From Rickettsiales bacterium (lineage in GTDB: Bacteria; Pseudomonadota; Alphaproteobacteria; Rs-D84): DNA of 44,323 nucleotides. Under the pieces are notes generated by a model that saw nothing but the letters and a program-made list of their open reading frames with translations, was not told the origin of the DNA and did not search any database. The translations under genes were made by a program, and so were the position numbers. The stretch is from NCBI GenBank assembly GCA_031262525.1, contig JAISHM010000001.1, positions 1 through 44,323 of the forward strand. Reading direction: 5' to 3'. Of the stretch, positions 7,384-17,093 are shown one piece after another. Positions within the stretch are counted from its first letter, which is position 1. Each line of letters opens with the position of its first letter.

Positions 7384-9213
7384 TTATTCTGCAACTTGCT
7401 GACAGACAAATTTCTTTGGGTCTGTCAAAGAGCGAACCAAGATATTTGGCGCCACACAATCTTCTGCAGTAAATGTAACACCCGCGACCGCATCATACAC
7501 TGCATCAGATGACACCGCGCGTTTGTCACCATTTGTTACCGCATCTGTGGTCAGTGTCCCGATTGTTGTCGCATTACCCAACGCCGCTGCTTGCAATGCG
7601 GTATCCGCCAACGCACCCTGCGCCGATGTTGCGTATGCAGTTGATGCAGTAAATGCCGCGCTACCCAATCCTGCGACAGAAACATCGGTCCCATCAACCT
7701 TAATAGAGCCATTCGCTGTACCAGTTACGATTGTCTGAACCGCGCTGTCTGCCTTATCCAAACTTGCGTTGATTGTTGTATTCAGGTCCGCTTCGGCGAT
7801 TGTGCCGTCGGTAATCAGCGCAGATGTAACCGCGTCTTCTGATGCCAATGCACCTAAATCACCGATATTTCCAACGATTTCAGCAATCGCGCCGGTCAAT
7901 GTGGTCGCAGTTGTCCCCATTGCAGCCTCACCAATTTTTGCCGCCGCATTATCAGCCTTGGTTCCCTGCACCGCTGTTGCGTATGCAGTTGAAGAGGTAA
8001 ATGCTGCGGTGCCCAATGTTCCACCATCAACTAAATTACCAGATGCATCCAAAGTTGCAACATTACCCGCAACCGCTGGCACTGCCTTAGACGCCTTACC
8101 ATCCATTACAGATGACAAAGTAGCAGCCCCATCATATATTTTATCAAGCAAAGGATTTCCCGCGTTGATTGTATTTTCCTTGCCTGTGATATCTGACGCT
8201 TGCAATGCGGTATCCGCTTTACCCAAAGATGTTTGAACATCCGATGCCAATTTTGCCTTGGTCACATTCGCATCCAGGATTTTTGCCGTGACGATACTAT
8301 TCGCGGCAATATCATCCGTCATAATAAGGTCTTTTAATGCCAAATCACCCAAGTCTGCTGTATTCGCTTTTTTACCCATTGCAGCCGACAAAGTATCCGT
8401 CGCGTCATACATTTTGCCTGATAAATTATTTGTTGCGTTGATTGTATTTTCCTTGCCTGTGATATCTGACGCTTGCAATGCTGTATCCGCTTTACCCAAA
8501 GATGCCACAACACTTGCCGCTAAATCCGCTGTTGTAATAGACGCATCTGTGATTGTTCCACCTTCGCCACCAGACACCACATCTAATACCGCCAAATCCC
8601 CCAAATCCGCCGTATTCGCCTTACCCGCGATATCTGCAGATGTTAAACCATCGGTAATACCATATCCCGCCAAGGTTGTCGCTTTTGCCGCGTATGTTGA
8701 TGCTGCATGGGTTTGTGTTTCCATATCGCTAATAGCCGCTGGTTGAACCGCAGTAGCCGCCAACGCACCCTGCGCCGCTGTTGCGTATGCGCCCGAGTCT
8801 GTATATGCCGCGCTGCCCAATCCCTTGACATCAACCTGGGTTGTTGTTCCATCAACTGTTATAGCAACCTGACCATTTGCCGCACCTGTTGTTGCGCTGA
8901 CCGCTTGGACACCGGTATCTATATCACCAATAGCCGTATCCAATAAATTGATAGCCGCTGTGATATTTGTTGCCGCCGCTGCCGCACCTGTAAATTGCAG
9001 GTCGCCGTCCGCCGACTTACGATGTGTCTGTTCAGAACCAACCTGTGCATTTATTTTGGAATCAACATATTTTTTTGATGCCAAAATTTTATTGTCGGTC
9101 GCGGTAACTGTTAAATCAGTAACCGTGCCCACTGTTCCAACCGCGTGTGCAGCGTTGCCCAACGCGCCAACCGCGAATAATGCAACGAATGATGTTATTA
9201 CTATTTTTTTCAT
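7384..9213 (-). CDS. Secreted repetitive fibre/adhesin-like protein
   Basis: Signal peptide MKKIVITSFVALFAVGALGNAAHA. Repeats of QTSLGKADTALQASDITGKENTINA and GSAAYTDSGAYATAAQGALA. Ala/Thr/Asp rich, resembling tail-fibre or adhesin passenger repeats. Confidence 0.75.
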   Translation of the reverse strand: MKKIVITSFVALFAVGALGNAAHAVGTVGTVTDLTVTATDNKILASKKYVDSKINAQVGSEQTHRKSADGDLQFTGAAAAATNITAAINLLDTAIGDIDTGVQAVSATTGAANGQVAITVDGTTTQVDVKGLGSAAYTDSGAYATAAQGALAATAVQPAAISDMETQTHAASTYAAKATTLAGYGITDGLTSADIAGKANTADLGDLAVLDVVSGGEGGTITDASITTADLAASVVASLGKADTALQASDITGKENTINATNNLSGKMYDATDTLSAAMGKKANTADLGDLALKDLIMTDDIAANSIVTAKILDANVTKAKLASDVQTSLGKADTALQASDITGKENTINAGNPLLDKIYDGAATLSSVMDGKASKAVPAVAGNVATLDASGNLVDGGTLGTAAFTSSTAYATAVQGTKADNAAAKIGEAAMGTTATTLTGAIAEIVGNIGDLGALASEDAVTSALITDGTIAEADLNTTINASLDKADSAVQTIVTGTANGSIKVDGTDVSVAGLGSAAFTASTAYATSAQGALADTALQAAALGNATTIGTLTTDAVTNGDKRAVSSDAVYDAVAGVTFTAEDCVAPNILVRSLTDPKKFVCQQVAE

Positions 9214-9302
9214 TTTTCCCTCCTGTGGGCTTTTTGTTTTGTTTTATTTTATCATATTTTGACCCCTAAAAAAAATGTTTTTTCATAGGGAATCTAATTT
9301 TT

Positions 9303-11789
9303 TTACCCTGCGACTGGCAACCATTCCCATGAATCGCCCCCCGTGCTGGACAAGACGCAATTCAGCACCCCGCCCGTAAAACAAGATGATGGTGGTGTTG
9401 GCAGATTTGCATCTGTTCCCGCCGGTCCCTGTGGTCCGGTCGCACCTGTTGCGCCAGTGTCACCCTTTGGTCCGGTCGCGCCAGTTTCACCCTGAATACC
9501 TTGGATACCCTGCTCACCTTGTAATCCTTGCAAACCTTGTGGGCCGGTTGCACCCGTTGCGCCAGTGTCGCCCTTTAATGATGCAATCCATTCGGGCAAT
9601 GTCCCTGAAAATCCGGATAATTCGTATGCTGACAGCCCCGCCGCGCCGGTATCGCCTTTGACACCCTGGGCACCAGTGTCGCCTTTTAATGATGCAATCC
9701 ATTCTTCCACGGAACCTGTATAGCCAGACAATTCATACGCGCTCTTTCCATCTGCGCCCGCCGCGCCAGCCACCCCTTGGATACCTTGTAAACCCTGTTC
9801 GCCCTGGGGTCCTGTTGCACCTGTTGCGCCAGTGTCGCCCTTTGGACCCGCCGCACCTGTTTCACCCTGGATACCTTGGATACCCTGCGGACCCTGTGGC
9901 CCTGTTTCACCCTGAATACCCTGAACACCCTGGGCACCAATCAAAGATTCAAGCCATTCTTCAACTTCGCCAGTATATCCGTTTGCTTGTGCTAACTCAA
10001 ACGCAGAAAGTCCAACGCCAGTATCTCCCTTTGGCCCTGTTGCACCTGTCGCGCCTGTATCACCCTTTGGACCCGCTACACCCTGGATACCTTGTTCTCC
10101 TTGTGGTCCGGTCGCACCAATTAAACCTTGGGGTCCTTGTGGTCCGGTTTCACCCTGGATACCTTGTAATCCTTGTTCGCCTTGCAGTCCTTGTAATCCT
10201 TGTGGCCCAGTCGCACCTGTTGCGCCTGTATCACCCTTTGGACCCGCCGCACCTGTTTCACCCTGGATACCTTGTTCGCCTTGTGGTCCTGTTGCACCTG
10301 TCGCGCCTGGTAATCCTTGTGGTCCCTGGATACCCTGAACCCCCTGGGCACCAATCAAAGATTCAAGCCATTCTTCAACTTCGCCAGTATATCCGTTTGC
10401 TTGTGCTATCTCGAATGCTGAAAGTCCTGTGCCTGTATCACCCTTTGGACCCTGCTCGCCCTGAGGGCCGGTCGCACCAGTTAAACCTTGGATACCTTGT
10501 TCGCCTTGCAGTCCTTGTAATCCTTGTGGCCCTGTTGCACCTGTTGCGCCTGTATCACCCTTTGGACCTGCTACGCCCTGGATACCTTGTTCGCCCTGGG
10601 GTCCTGTTGCACCGGTTAAACCTTGGGGTCCTTGTGGTCCGGTTTCACCCTGGATACCTTGCAGTCCTTGTAATCCTTGTTCACCCTGTGGGCCTGCCGG
10701 ACCTGTTAAACCCTGTTCGCCCTGCGGACCAGTTACACCCTGAATACCTTGTTCGCCTTGTTCGCCTTGCAACGATGCAATCCATTCTACCAATGTGCCT
10801 GTATAACCAGACAACTGATAAGCGCTTTGTCCATCTGCGCCTGCTAGACCTTGCAATCCTTGTGGTCCTTGCGGTCCTGTATCACCTTGAATACCTTGGA
10901 TACCTTGCAATCCTTGTTCACCCTGTAATCCTTGCTCGCCTTGTGGTCCTGTTGCGCCTTGGACACCCTGGACACCTTGGGGACCAACCAACGAATCCAA
11001 CCATTCTAATTCATCGCCCTCAAATCCTGCGACTTTCGCAACTTCGAACGCGGTAAGACCATCTGCGCCCGCCGCACCCGCTGCGCCTGCTGGCCCTTGT
11101 GGTCCTGTTGCACCAGTTAAACCTTGCAATCCTTGCGGACCTGCGGGACCTGTTAAACCTTGCTCGCCTTGTGGACCAGTTGCACCCTGAATACCTTGTG
11201 GACCCTGTGCACCTGTTGCGCCTTGGATACCCTGGATACCTTGGGGACCAACCAACGAATCCAACCATTCTAATTCATCGCCCTCAAATCCTGCGACTTT
11301 CGCAACTTCAAACGCGGTAAGGCCATCGGCACCCGTCGCCCCCGTTGCCCCTGTCGCCCCCGTTGCCCCTGTCGCGCCCGTTGCGCCTGGACCAATTGCG
11401 TTTATAAGGGATTCAACCGCCGCCACCGATGGATACGCCGTATCACTGCCCGTGGCCGCCGCAACACCAGCCACACCAACTTTATTAGACGAAGATTCAA
11501 AACCACTGACATCTGGGATACTGGCCTCTACCGCCGCAATATCTGTATAAATATCTTCCACCGCTGTGGCGATTGTTGCCACCTGGGTATCCAGACTGAT
11601 AACCGCATCCGCAGGATTTGTATCATTCGCAACATAGGTTCCAGTCTTATATGTATCTGGGTCACCAACGCGGTCATTAAATGTGCCACTGCTGACCAAG
11701 CCGCCAACCGGCAAAAGGTCTGCCCGTGCGGTGCTTATCGCGCCGACCGAAATTATTGTTATCAAAGATACACGTATCAGTTTTTTCAT
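9303..11789 (-). CDS. Collagen-like (Gly-X-Y) surface protein
   Basis: Signal peptide, then hundreds of residues of GPQG/GATGATG/GEQG triplets with seven intercalated SA[YF]E[LIV]...G[FY].G...EW[LI].SL modules. Confidence 0.93.
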   Translation of the reverse strand: MKKLIRVSLITIISVGAISTARADLLPVGGLVSSGTFNDRVGDPDTYKTGTYVANDTNPADAVISLDTQVATIATAVEDIYTDIAAVEASIPDVSGFESSSNKVGVAGVAAATGSDTAYPSVAAVESLINAIGPGATGATGATGATGATGATGADGLTAFEVAKVAGFEGDELEWLDSLVGPQGIQGIQGATGAQGPQGIQGATGPQGEQGLTGPAGPQGLQGLTGATGPQGPAGAAGAAGADGLTAFEVAKVAGFEGDELEWLDSLVGPQGVQGVQGATGPQGEQGLQGEQGLQGIQGIQGDTGPQGPQGLQGLAGADGQSAYQLSGYTGTLVEWIASLQGEQGEQGIQGVTGPQGEQGLTGPAGPQGEQGLQGLQGIQGETGPQGPQGLTGATGPQGEQGIQGVAGPKGDTGATGATGPQGLQGLQGEQGIQGLTGATGPQGEQGPKGDTGTGLSAFEIAQANGYTGEVEEWLESLIGAQGVQGIQGPQGLPGATGATGPQGEQGIQGETGAAGPKGDTGATGATGPQGLQGLQGEQGLQGIQGETGPQGPQGLIGATGPQGEQGIQGVAGPKGDTGATGATGPKGDTGVGLSAFELAQANGYTGEVEEWLESLIGAQGVQGIQGETGPQGPQGIQGIQGETGAAGPKGDTGATGATGPQGEQGLQGIQGVAGAAGADGKSAYELSGYTGSVEEWIASLKGDTGAQGVKGDTGAAGLSAYELSGFSGTLPEWIASLKGDTGATGATGPQGLQGLQGEQGIQGIQGETGATGPKGDTGATGATGPQGPAGTDANLPTPPSSCFTGGVLNCVLSSTGGDSWEWLPVAG

Positions 11790-11800
11790 TTCTTATCTTT

Positions 11801-12859
11801 TTAATACACTGGTATATATGTTGGACCCGACACATTACCCGCCCCATCCTTGACCGCGGTCATAACATACGAACCAATCCCAGCCGCCAATTCACTTGCT
11901 GTCGGCATTACCAAGACATCGTCTGCCGCAACCCCAGAATCAGCCAAATTTCCATCTTCGTCCAGACCCGCCAAATTTCCGTCGGTCGCACTGGCAACCT
12001 TATCAGCCTTACCCGATACATCAACACTGCCGACCAAGGAATCCAAATCAACCAAATTTTCCCATTCTATATCGCCCGCCAAACGCCACTGCAAATAACC
12101 AGTTGTTGTGTTATATTGCATTTCAACTTCTTTACCATTGGCACCCGCCGCACCCGCTGCACCCGACGCGCCAGTTAAATCAGACAAGGCAACCAGATTA
12201 TTCCATAACAGACCATCGCCCTCGTATTGCCATTGAATCTGTGTCCCATTATTACGCAGTAAAATTTCACGCCCATCATCTCCGCTGTCGCCTTTGGTGC
12301 CACCGGATACCTCGGCCGAAATAGTTTTTGTTCCGTCCTGATTATCAGTAATTGTAATGTTGTCGCCACCAATTAAATCATCACGGAATAATTTTTCATC
12401 CAGCAAATCATCTGTTTCTGGAATTGTGTAATAGTCTGTTAAATCCACATTCAATTCCAAACCATCAACCTTATTTTCCAAATAATCATATTGTTCCTGG
12501 GTCACATAGTTTGACAGGTCTATGTTGCCACCGCTACTGACCGGGATTTTAATAGTTGAACCAGGACGCAAACGATTCGCCGTAGAACCCAGATATTTTC
12601 CAATTGTATTTACACTGCCCGCACGCTGAACATTAGATGACGCACTATCCGAGCCACTATCAGCCGTTCCAACACTACCCAAACGTATTGGTGCAACAAT
12701 ACGGGTTGGACCGCCCGCACGATTACCCCCAGACGAAGCAACAGACAAACCCGATGTCGAACCACCCGACAAGGGCGTAATCGTCACCGCCGCATTCGCG
12801 CCCATCATCGCGCCAGTGGTTATCAACATTGCAACAAAAATTTTATTAAACTTTTCCAT
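11801..12859 (-). CDS. Secreted fibre-like protein with short collagen-like segment
   Basis: Signal peptide; [58 protein letters not shown]... motif; VSGKADKVASATDGNLAGLDEDGNLADSGVA tail-fibre-like repeat. Confidence 0.75.
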   Translation of the reverse strand: MEKFNKIFVAMLITTGAMMGANAAVTITPLSGGSTSGLSVASSGGNRAGGPTRIVAPIRLGSVGTADSGSDSASSNVQRAGSVNTIGKYLGSTANRLRPGSTIKIPVSSGGNIDLSNYVTQEQYDYLENKVDGLELNVDLTDYYTIPETDDLLDEKLFRDDLIGGDNITITDNQDGTKTISAEVSGGTKGDSGDDGREILLRNNGTQIQWQYEGDGLLWNNLVALSDLTGASGAAGAAGANGKEVEMQYNTTTGYLQWRLAGDIEWENLVDLDSLVGSVDVSGKADKVASATDGNLAGLDEDGNLADSGVAADDVLVMPTASELAAGIGSYVMTAVKDGAGNVSGPTYIPVY

Positions 12860-13833
12860 TAAAAGTTATACCTTATTCCAATACTTAACGAGTTATTCAT
12901 TACCCAACCTGTTTTATTCGTAAATTTCACATCATAAGTTCCACCCGTATCTGTTATTTGCAATTTGCGACTGTGGTCACCCGCATCCATAAACCAAAGT
13001 TTATAACCAATATCCAAAACCAAATTATCATTTAATAAAAACTGATAACCCGCGTTCAATCCACCTGTAAACGACAAAGTTTTCGCGCTTGCATCACTAT
13101 CTAAAAATGCCGCACCATCCATAAATGTTTCAACCCATGCAACTCCAGCAACTGGACCAACATAAAAACCACCCCAACGCTTTGGAGTTGTGTTATATAA
13201 CGCGCCCAATTCCAAGAACTTTGCAGACAAATCATATTCATAACCATCCGCAATATCACGATATTTTCCGGTCATACCACCCGTTACTTCCAAACGCCAT
13301 TTTTCCGAAATCCACGCACCCAACGACGCAGAAAATCCCGACATTGAAACGAATGAGTATGTATCCTTACACGAACTACCAACACAATACTTATCATCGC
13401 TGTAATGCTTATTAGAAAAATTCGCAAATGTATACAGATATTTTATCGCTGCATAAAAATCCATTGTTAAAATACTATCGCTGTGTTCCGTGCGTTTTGT
13501 ATTGACAGGCTCGTCATAAACAATTTCGTCCCGCGCCACATATTCTGTTTTCGTGATACGCGTGTTATCACATTCTGCGCGCACAGATTTATATTTTTCA
13601 TCCGCGTCCGGACCATACCAAACCGGCAACATTTCACAATTTGTCGGTTTTGCAATATGCGACCCGCCGCGCCAAACAGGCATTTTTTTTGTTTCTGTGG
13701 TGATTATTGTTTTGGGATGATATTCAGACACATTAAAATTATTTATAATTTTAACATTGTCCGCGCGCGAAAATCCGGCACCAAACATTACCAACAAACC
13801 TGTAAAAATAGCGATAAATCCGCCGTTTTTCAT
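12859..13833 (-). CDS. Outer-membrane beta-barrel protein (opacity/OmpA-barrel-like)
   Basis: Signal peptide; alternating beta segments; VLDIGYKLWFMDAG...; terminal NSLSIGIRYNF ends in Phe. Its stop overlaps the next start by one base (TAATG). Confidence 0.75.
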   Translation of the reverse strand: MKNGGFIAIFTGLLVMFGAGFSRADNVKIINNFNVSEYHPKTIITTETKKMPVWRGGSHIAKPTNCEMLPVWYGPDADEKYKSVRAECDNTRITKTEYVARDEIVYDEPVNTKRTEHSDSILTMDFYAAIKYLYTFANFSNKHYSDDKYCVGSSCKDTYSFVSMSGFSASLGAWISEKWRLEVTGGMTGKYRDIADGYEYDLSAKFLELGALYNTTPKRWGGFYVGPVAGVAWVETFMDGAAFLDSDASAKTLSFTGGLNAGYQFLLNDNLVLDIGYKLWFMDAGDHSRKLQITDTGGTYDVKFTNKTGWVMNNSLSIGIRYNF

Positions 13834-13960
13834 TCTCTTACTACCCCTTGTGTCTATACAAGTATATCACAAATCGCAATCTAAAAAAAACAAAAAATAG
13901 GAAAAAATAAGTTTTTTTACATAAAAAATTACAAAACAAAACAAACCTGAAATAAATGTA

Positions 13961-13989
13961 TTGACAAATAGCCCATACTGATATATAAT
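13961..13989 (+). promoter_or_regulatory. Perfect sigma70 consensus promoter TTGACA-N17-TATAAT
   Basis: TTGACA 13961-13966, 17-bp spacer, TATAAT 13984-13989; ATG at 13997. Confidence 0.85.
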
Positions 13990-13996
13990 TATTATC

Positions 13997-14830
13997 ATGA
14001 ATACCACAATAGAAACATTTAATACAACAATACATAAACTAGTCAGCGACTATGGGGACGTCGCACCCGGCGAAAAAGGTTATTTATTCACGACCGAAAA
14101 TCCGGATTTTTTTCACAACCTGGATACCCGTGGCAAAGATTGTTTGTATGTAGGCGCGGGCGGCGGCGACCCTGCTTTTTACGCGTTGGCGAATGGCGCG
14201 AAAAATATGGATATATTTGATAACTCTATGCTTGCTTTGACACTGATTGCAATAAAAAAATATCTAATAACCACACTGAACCATAAAGAATTTATTAATT
14301 TGTGGGGGGGGGAAACCATTTTTAAATCCCTAAAACCCTTAGAACGAAAAAATTTTACCCCACCAGAAAATGCACCAGAAATTATAAAAAAATTTTGTAA
14401 TACGCCATCTATTCTTTCAACTTCAACAGGATACTATCGCCTGTATGACAACCCTTATATCAAAAATAAATCTGTTTATAACAAATTATCAACTTCATTA
14501 CATACATCAAATGAAAAACTTATTTATTCTGATATAGAAGATATAGACCAAAACGTTGGTAATAAAAAATACGACATAATTTATCTATCTACACTTCTCA
14601 TCCCCTATAATAAACTTGAAAATTTTTATAATTTATTGAAACAGGATGGTAAAATATATTGCGACTATACATACAACAACAATAATAAGTATAGTATACT
14701 TTCACATACATATATTGACCATCATAAAAATCTTTTTAATGTTGAAGAAATTAGTTTTAGAGCAAATAAATACCGAGATAGCCATAAAAAAGACATAATT
14801 TTTTGCTATCACAAGCAAAAAACTTTATAA
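13997..14830 (+). CDS. Putative SAM-dependent transferase (class I methyltransferase fold; DUF3419/BtaA-like resemblance)
   Basis: GKDCLYVGAGGGDPAFYALANGAKNMDIFDNSMLALTLIAIKKYLI..LNHKEFINLWG resembles motif I plus the DUF3419 layout. Later YDIIYLSTLLIPYNKLENFYNLLKQDGKIYCDYTYNN resembles methyltransferase motifs. Confidence 0.55.
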   Translation: MNTTIETFNTTIHKLVSDYGDVAPGEKGYLFTTENPDFFHNLDTRGKDCLYVGAGGGDPAFYALANGAKNMDIFDNSMLALTLIAIKKYLITTLNHKEFINLWGGETIFKSLKPLERKNFTPPENAPEIIKKFCNTPSILSTSTGYYRLYDNPYIKNKSVYNKLSTSLHTSNEKLIYSDIEDIDQNVGNKKYDIIYLSTLLIPYNKLENFYNLLKQDGKIYCDYTYNNNNKYSILSHTYIDHHKNLFNVEEISFRANKYRDSHKKDIIFCYHKQKTL

Positions 14831-14833
14831 CAT

Positions 14834-15793
14834 TTATTTTTTCTTTGCCTGGCGCCAAATTTTACGATTTTCCTGGTGCCCGGCAAAATCAACCGAAAAA
14901 TTATGTCCGCCCGCGCCGTCCGCTACAAAAAACAAATAACTTGTTTTCGCGGGATTCAGAACCGCGGAAATTGCCTCGCGACCTGGGTTTGCAATCGGCG
15001 TTGGTGGCAACCCATAATTACGATAAGTATTATACGGACTGGACAATTGCAAGTGCGACGACAACAGCGGCGCGCCCTGCATATCACCCAATTTATCTGT
15101 CAGAAAATAAACAATTGTTGGGTCGGCCTGTAATTTCATTTTTGTATTTAATCGGTTCAGATAAACCGATGCAACAATCGGCATTTCGGAAACCTTTGGA
15201 GTTTCTTTTTGCACAATACTGGCCAGTGTTATAATATCATTCCAACTGCGCAGCGGCGCGGGCGCATACCCGCCCGACATTTGCCACGCATTCTGAAATT
15301 CACTCATTTTACCGCGCATTAAATCCATCACCGCTGCGCGCGAAGTCCCCTTGGCCACGCGATAAGTATCCGGAAAAAGTTCGCCGTCCGCTGGGCATTT
15401 TGCCTTGCAAGCATTCCCTGTTAAAAATCCGTTTTTATTTAATTCAATTACGATTTGTTTTGTGGTCAGCCCCTCGGGGATAATAATGGTCGTGCTAGCG
15501 ATATCGCCACGCGCCAGCATTTCTGCCATTTTCCAAACCGAAGTTCCACGCATAAAATCGTAATTTCCGGCCTGAATCTCGCCACCAAAACCCAAAACAA
15601 TAACCTTGAAAACATCTGCGTCGTTTATCATCCCGCGCTTTTCCAGTATTGCGGCAACACTGCCGACCGATGCGCCGCGTTTAATCCGCACAGACTCATT
15701 TTTATCCAAATTGCTGGCAATCCCAAGAAACCACACGCACACTGCAAAGACCAGCGCAACCCCCGCCAAAAAAATTTTCGTTTTTCTGTTCAT
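14834..15793 (-). CDS. mltG: Endolytic murein transglycosylase MltG (YceG-like)
   Basis: TTIIIPEGLTTKQIVIELNKNGFL, LFPDTYRVAKGTS, ASIVQKETPKVSEMPIVASVYLNRLNTKMKLQADPTIVYF, SPYNTYRNYGLPPTPIANPGREAI. Confidence 0.95.
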   Translation of the reverse strand: MNRKTKIFLAGVALVFAVCVWFLGIASNLDKNESVRIKRGASVGSVAAILEKRGMINDADVFKVIVLGFGGEIQAGNYDFMRGTSVWKMAEMLARGDIASTTIIIPEGLTTKQIVIELNKNGFLTGNACKAKCPADGELFPDTYRVAKGTSRAAVMDLMRGKMSEFQNAWQMSGGYAPAPLRSWNDIITLASIVQKETPKVSEMPIVASVYLNRLNTKMKLQADPTIVYFLTDKLGDMQGAPLLSSHLQLSSPYNTYRNYGLPPTPIANPGREAISAVLNPAKTSYLFFVADGAGGHNFSVDFAGHQENRKIWRQAKKK

Positions 15794-17034
15794 TAAATTT
15801 TCTTTAATACAATGCTGGCGTTTGTCCCACCAAACCCGAACGAATTTGATAACGCAACATCAACCCGCCGTTTTTTCGCGACATTCGGCACCAAATCAAC
15901 CCCCGCGGCTTCTGCCATTGGGTTATCCAAATTTATTGTTGGTGGCACAATTTGGTCACGAATAGATAATGCGCTGAATATCGCCTCGGCCGCGCCGGCC
16001 GCGCCCAGTAAATGCCCCGTCATTGACTTTGTGCTGGACATTGAAACATTCACCCCATCAAACAAAGTTTTTACCGCGGATAATTCACCCGCATCCCCCA
16101 GACCCGTGCTGGTCCCGTGCGCGTTGATATAATCAACATCCGACGGGTTTAATCCCGCATCATTTAACGCCGCGCGCATTGCGCGCAATCCACCATTTCC
16201 ATTAGGCGCAGGCGCAGTAATATGATGCGCATCGCCCGACATTCCATAACCAGACACCTCGGCATAAATTTTTGCACCGCGTTGGGTTGCGTGTTCGTAT
16301 TCCTCTAACACCAAAATTCCCGCACCTTCGGCAATTACAAAGCCATCACGCGCATCGTCCCATGGACGCGACGCCGCAGTTGGATTTTCATTATTTGTTG
16401 ATAACGCCCGCATCGCGCAGAACCCCGCAATCCCGACGCGACAGACCGCGGCCTCGGTCCCGCCACAAATCATAACATCGGCGTCCCCATGTGCGATTAA
16501 ACGCGCCCCCTCTCCAATAGAATGAGTCCCCGTTGCACACGCCGTAACCAACGATACATTCGGACCACGATACCCATATTTAATTGAAATATGACCCGCT
16601 GGCATATTTATTAAAACCTTTGGAATAAAAAACGGACTGACAAAACGCGGACCATTTTTTTCCAATTCCACCGACACATCATACATATTTTGCAGACCAC
16701 CAATTCCGCCACCAACACAAACGCCAACGCGGTCGCCACTGCCGAAATCGCCCGCGTCTTTTATCGCCTGGTCCGCCGCAACCAGTGCGAACAAAGTCGT
16801 TTTATCCATTCTTTTTTGTTCCTTGGCATCGGCCGCAATATCAAAATCACATTCACCCGCGCCTTTACCCAAAACTGGCTGCCCCGCGATTTTTGATGGC
16901 AGGTCTGACACATCTATGCTGGTAATTTCGCGAACCCCAGACACCCCATCTAATAAATTTTTCCATGCAAATTCAAGTCCTGTGCCGACCGGGGACACAA
17001 TCCCCATACCCGTTATAACGACGCGCCGTGTCAT
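15793..17034 (-). CDS. fabF: Beta-ketoacyl-ACP synthase II
   Basis: RRVVITGMGIVSPVGTGLE, VTACATGTHSIGEGARLI, NAHGTSTGLGDAGE, SSTKSMTGHLLGAAGAAEAIFS, NSFGFGGTNASIV. Confidence 0.96.
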   Translation of the reverse strand: MTRRVVITGMGIVSPVGTGLEFAWKNLLDGVSGVREITSIDVSDLPSKIAGQPVLGKGAGECDFDIAADAKEQKRMDKTTLFALVAADQAIKDAGDFGSGDRVGVCVGGGIGGLQNMYDVSVELEKNGPRFVSPFFIPKVLINMPAGHISIKYGYRGPNVSLVTACATGTHSIGEGARLIAHGDADVMICGGTEAAVCRVGIAGFCAMRALSTNNENPTAASRPWDDARDGFVIAEGAGILVLEEYEHATQRGAKIYAEVSGYGMSGDAHHITAPAPNGNGGLRAMRAALNDAGLNPSDVDYINAHGTSTGLGDAGELSAVKTLFDGVNVSMSSTKSMTGHLLGAAGAAEAIFSALSIRDQIVPPTINLDNPMAEAAGVDLVPNVAKKRRVDVALSNSFGFGGTNASIVLKKI

Positions 17035-17093
17035 AAAAAATCCTTTTTGTTATTACACATAAATTTTACATTAAATCTGAAAAATCGCAAGTT

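Noticed and set aside
7769-8746. Plus-strand ORFs 7769..8236 and 8258..8746 antisense to the fibre gene
   Set aside because: Low-complexity A/V/S translation is the antisense of the repetitive Ala/Asp gene; the coding strand has a signal peptide and a terminator.
9689-11056. 455-aa plus-strand ORF opposite the collagen-like gene
   Set aside because: Shadow ORF produced by 9-bp Gly-X-Y periodicity; antisense composition (HPGYLVRLV repeats) mirrors the collagen codons, with no independent start signal.
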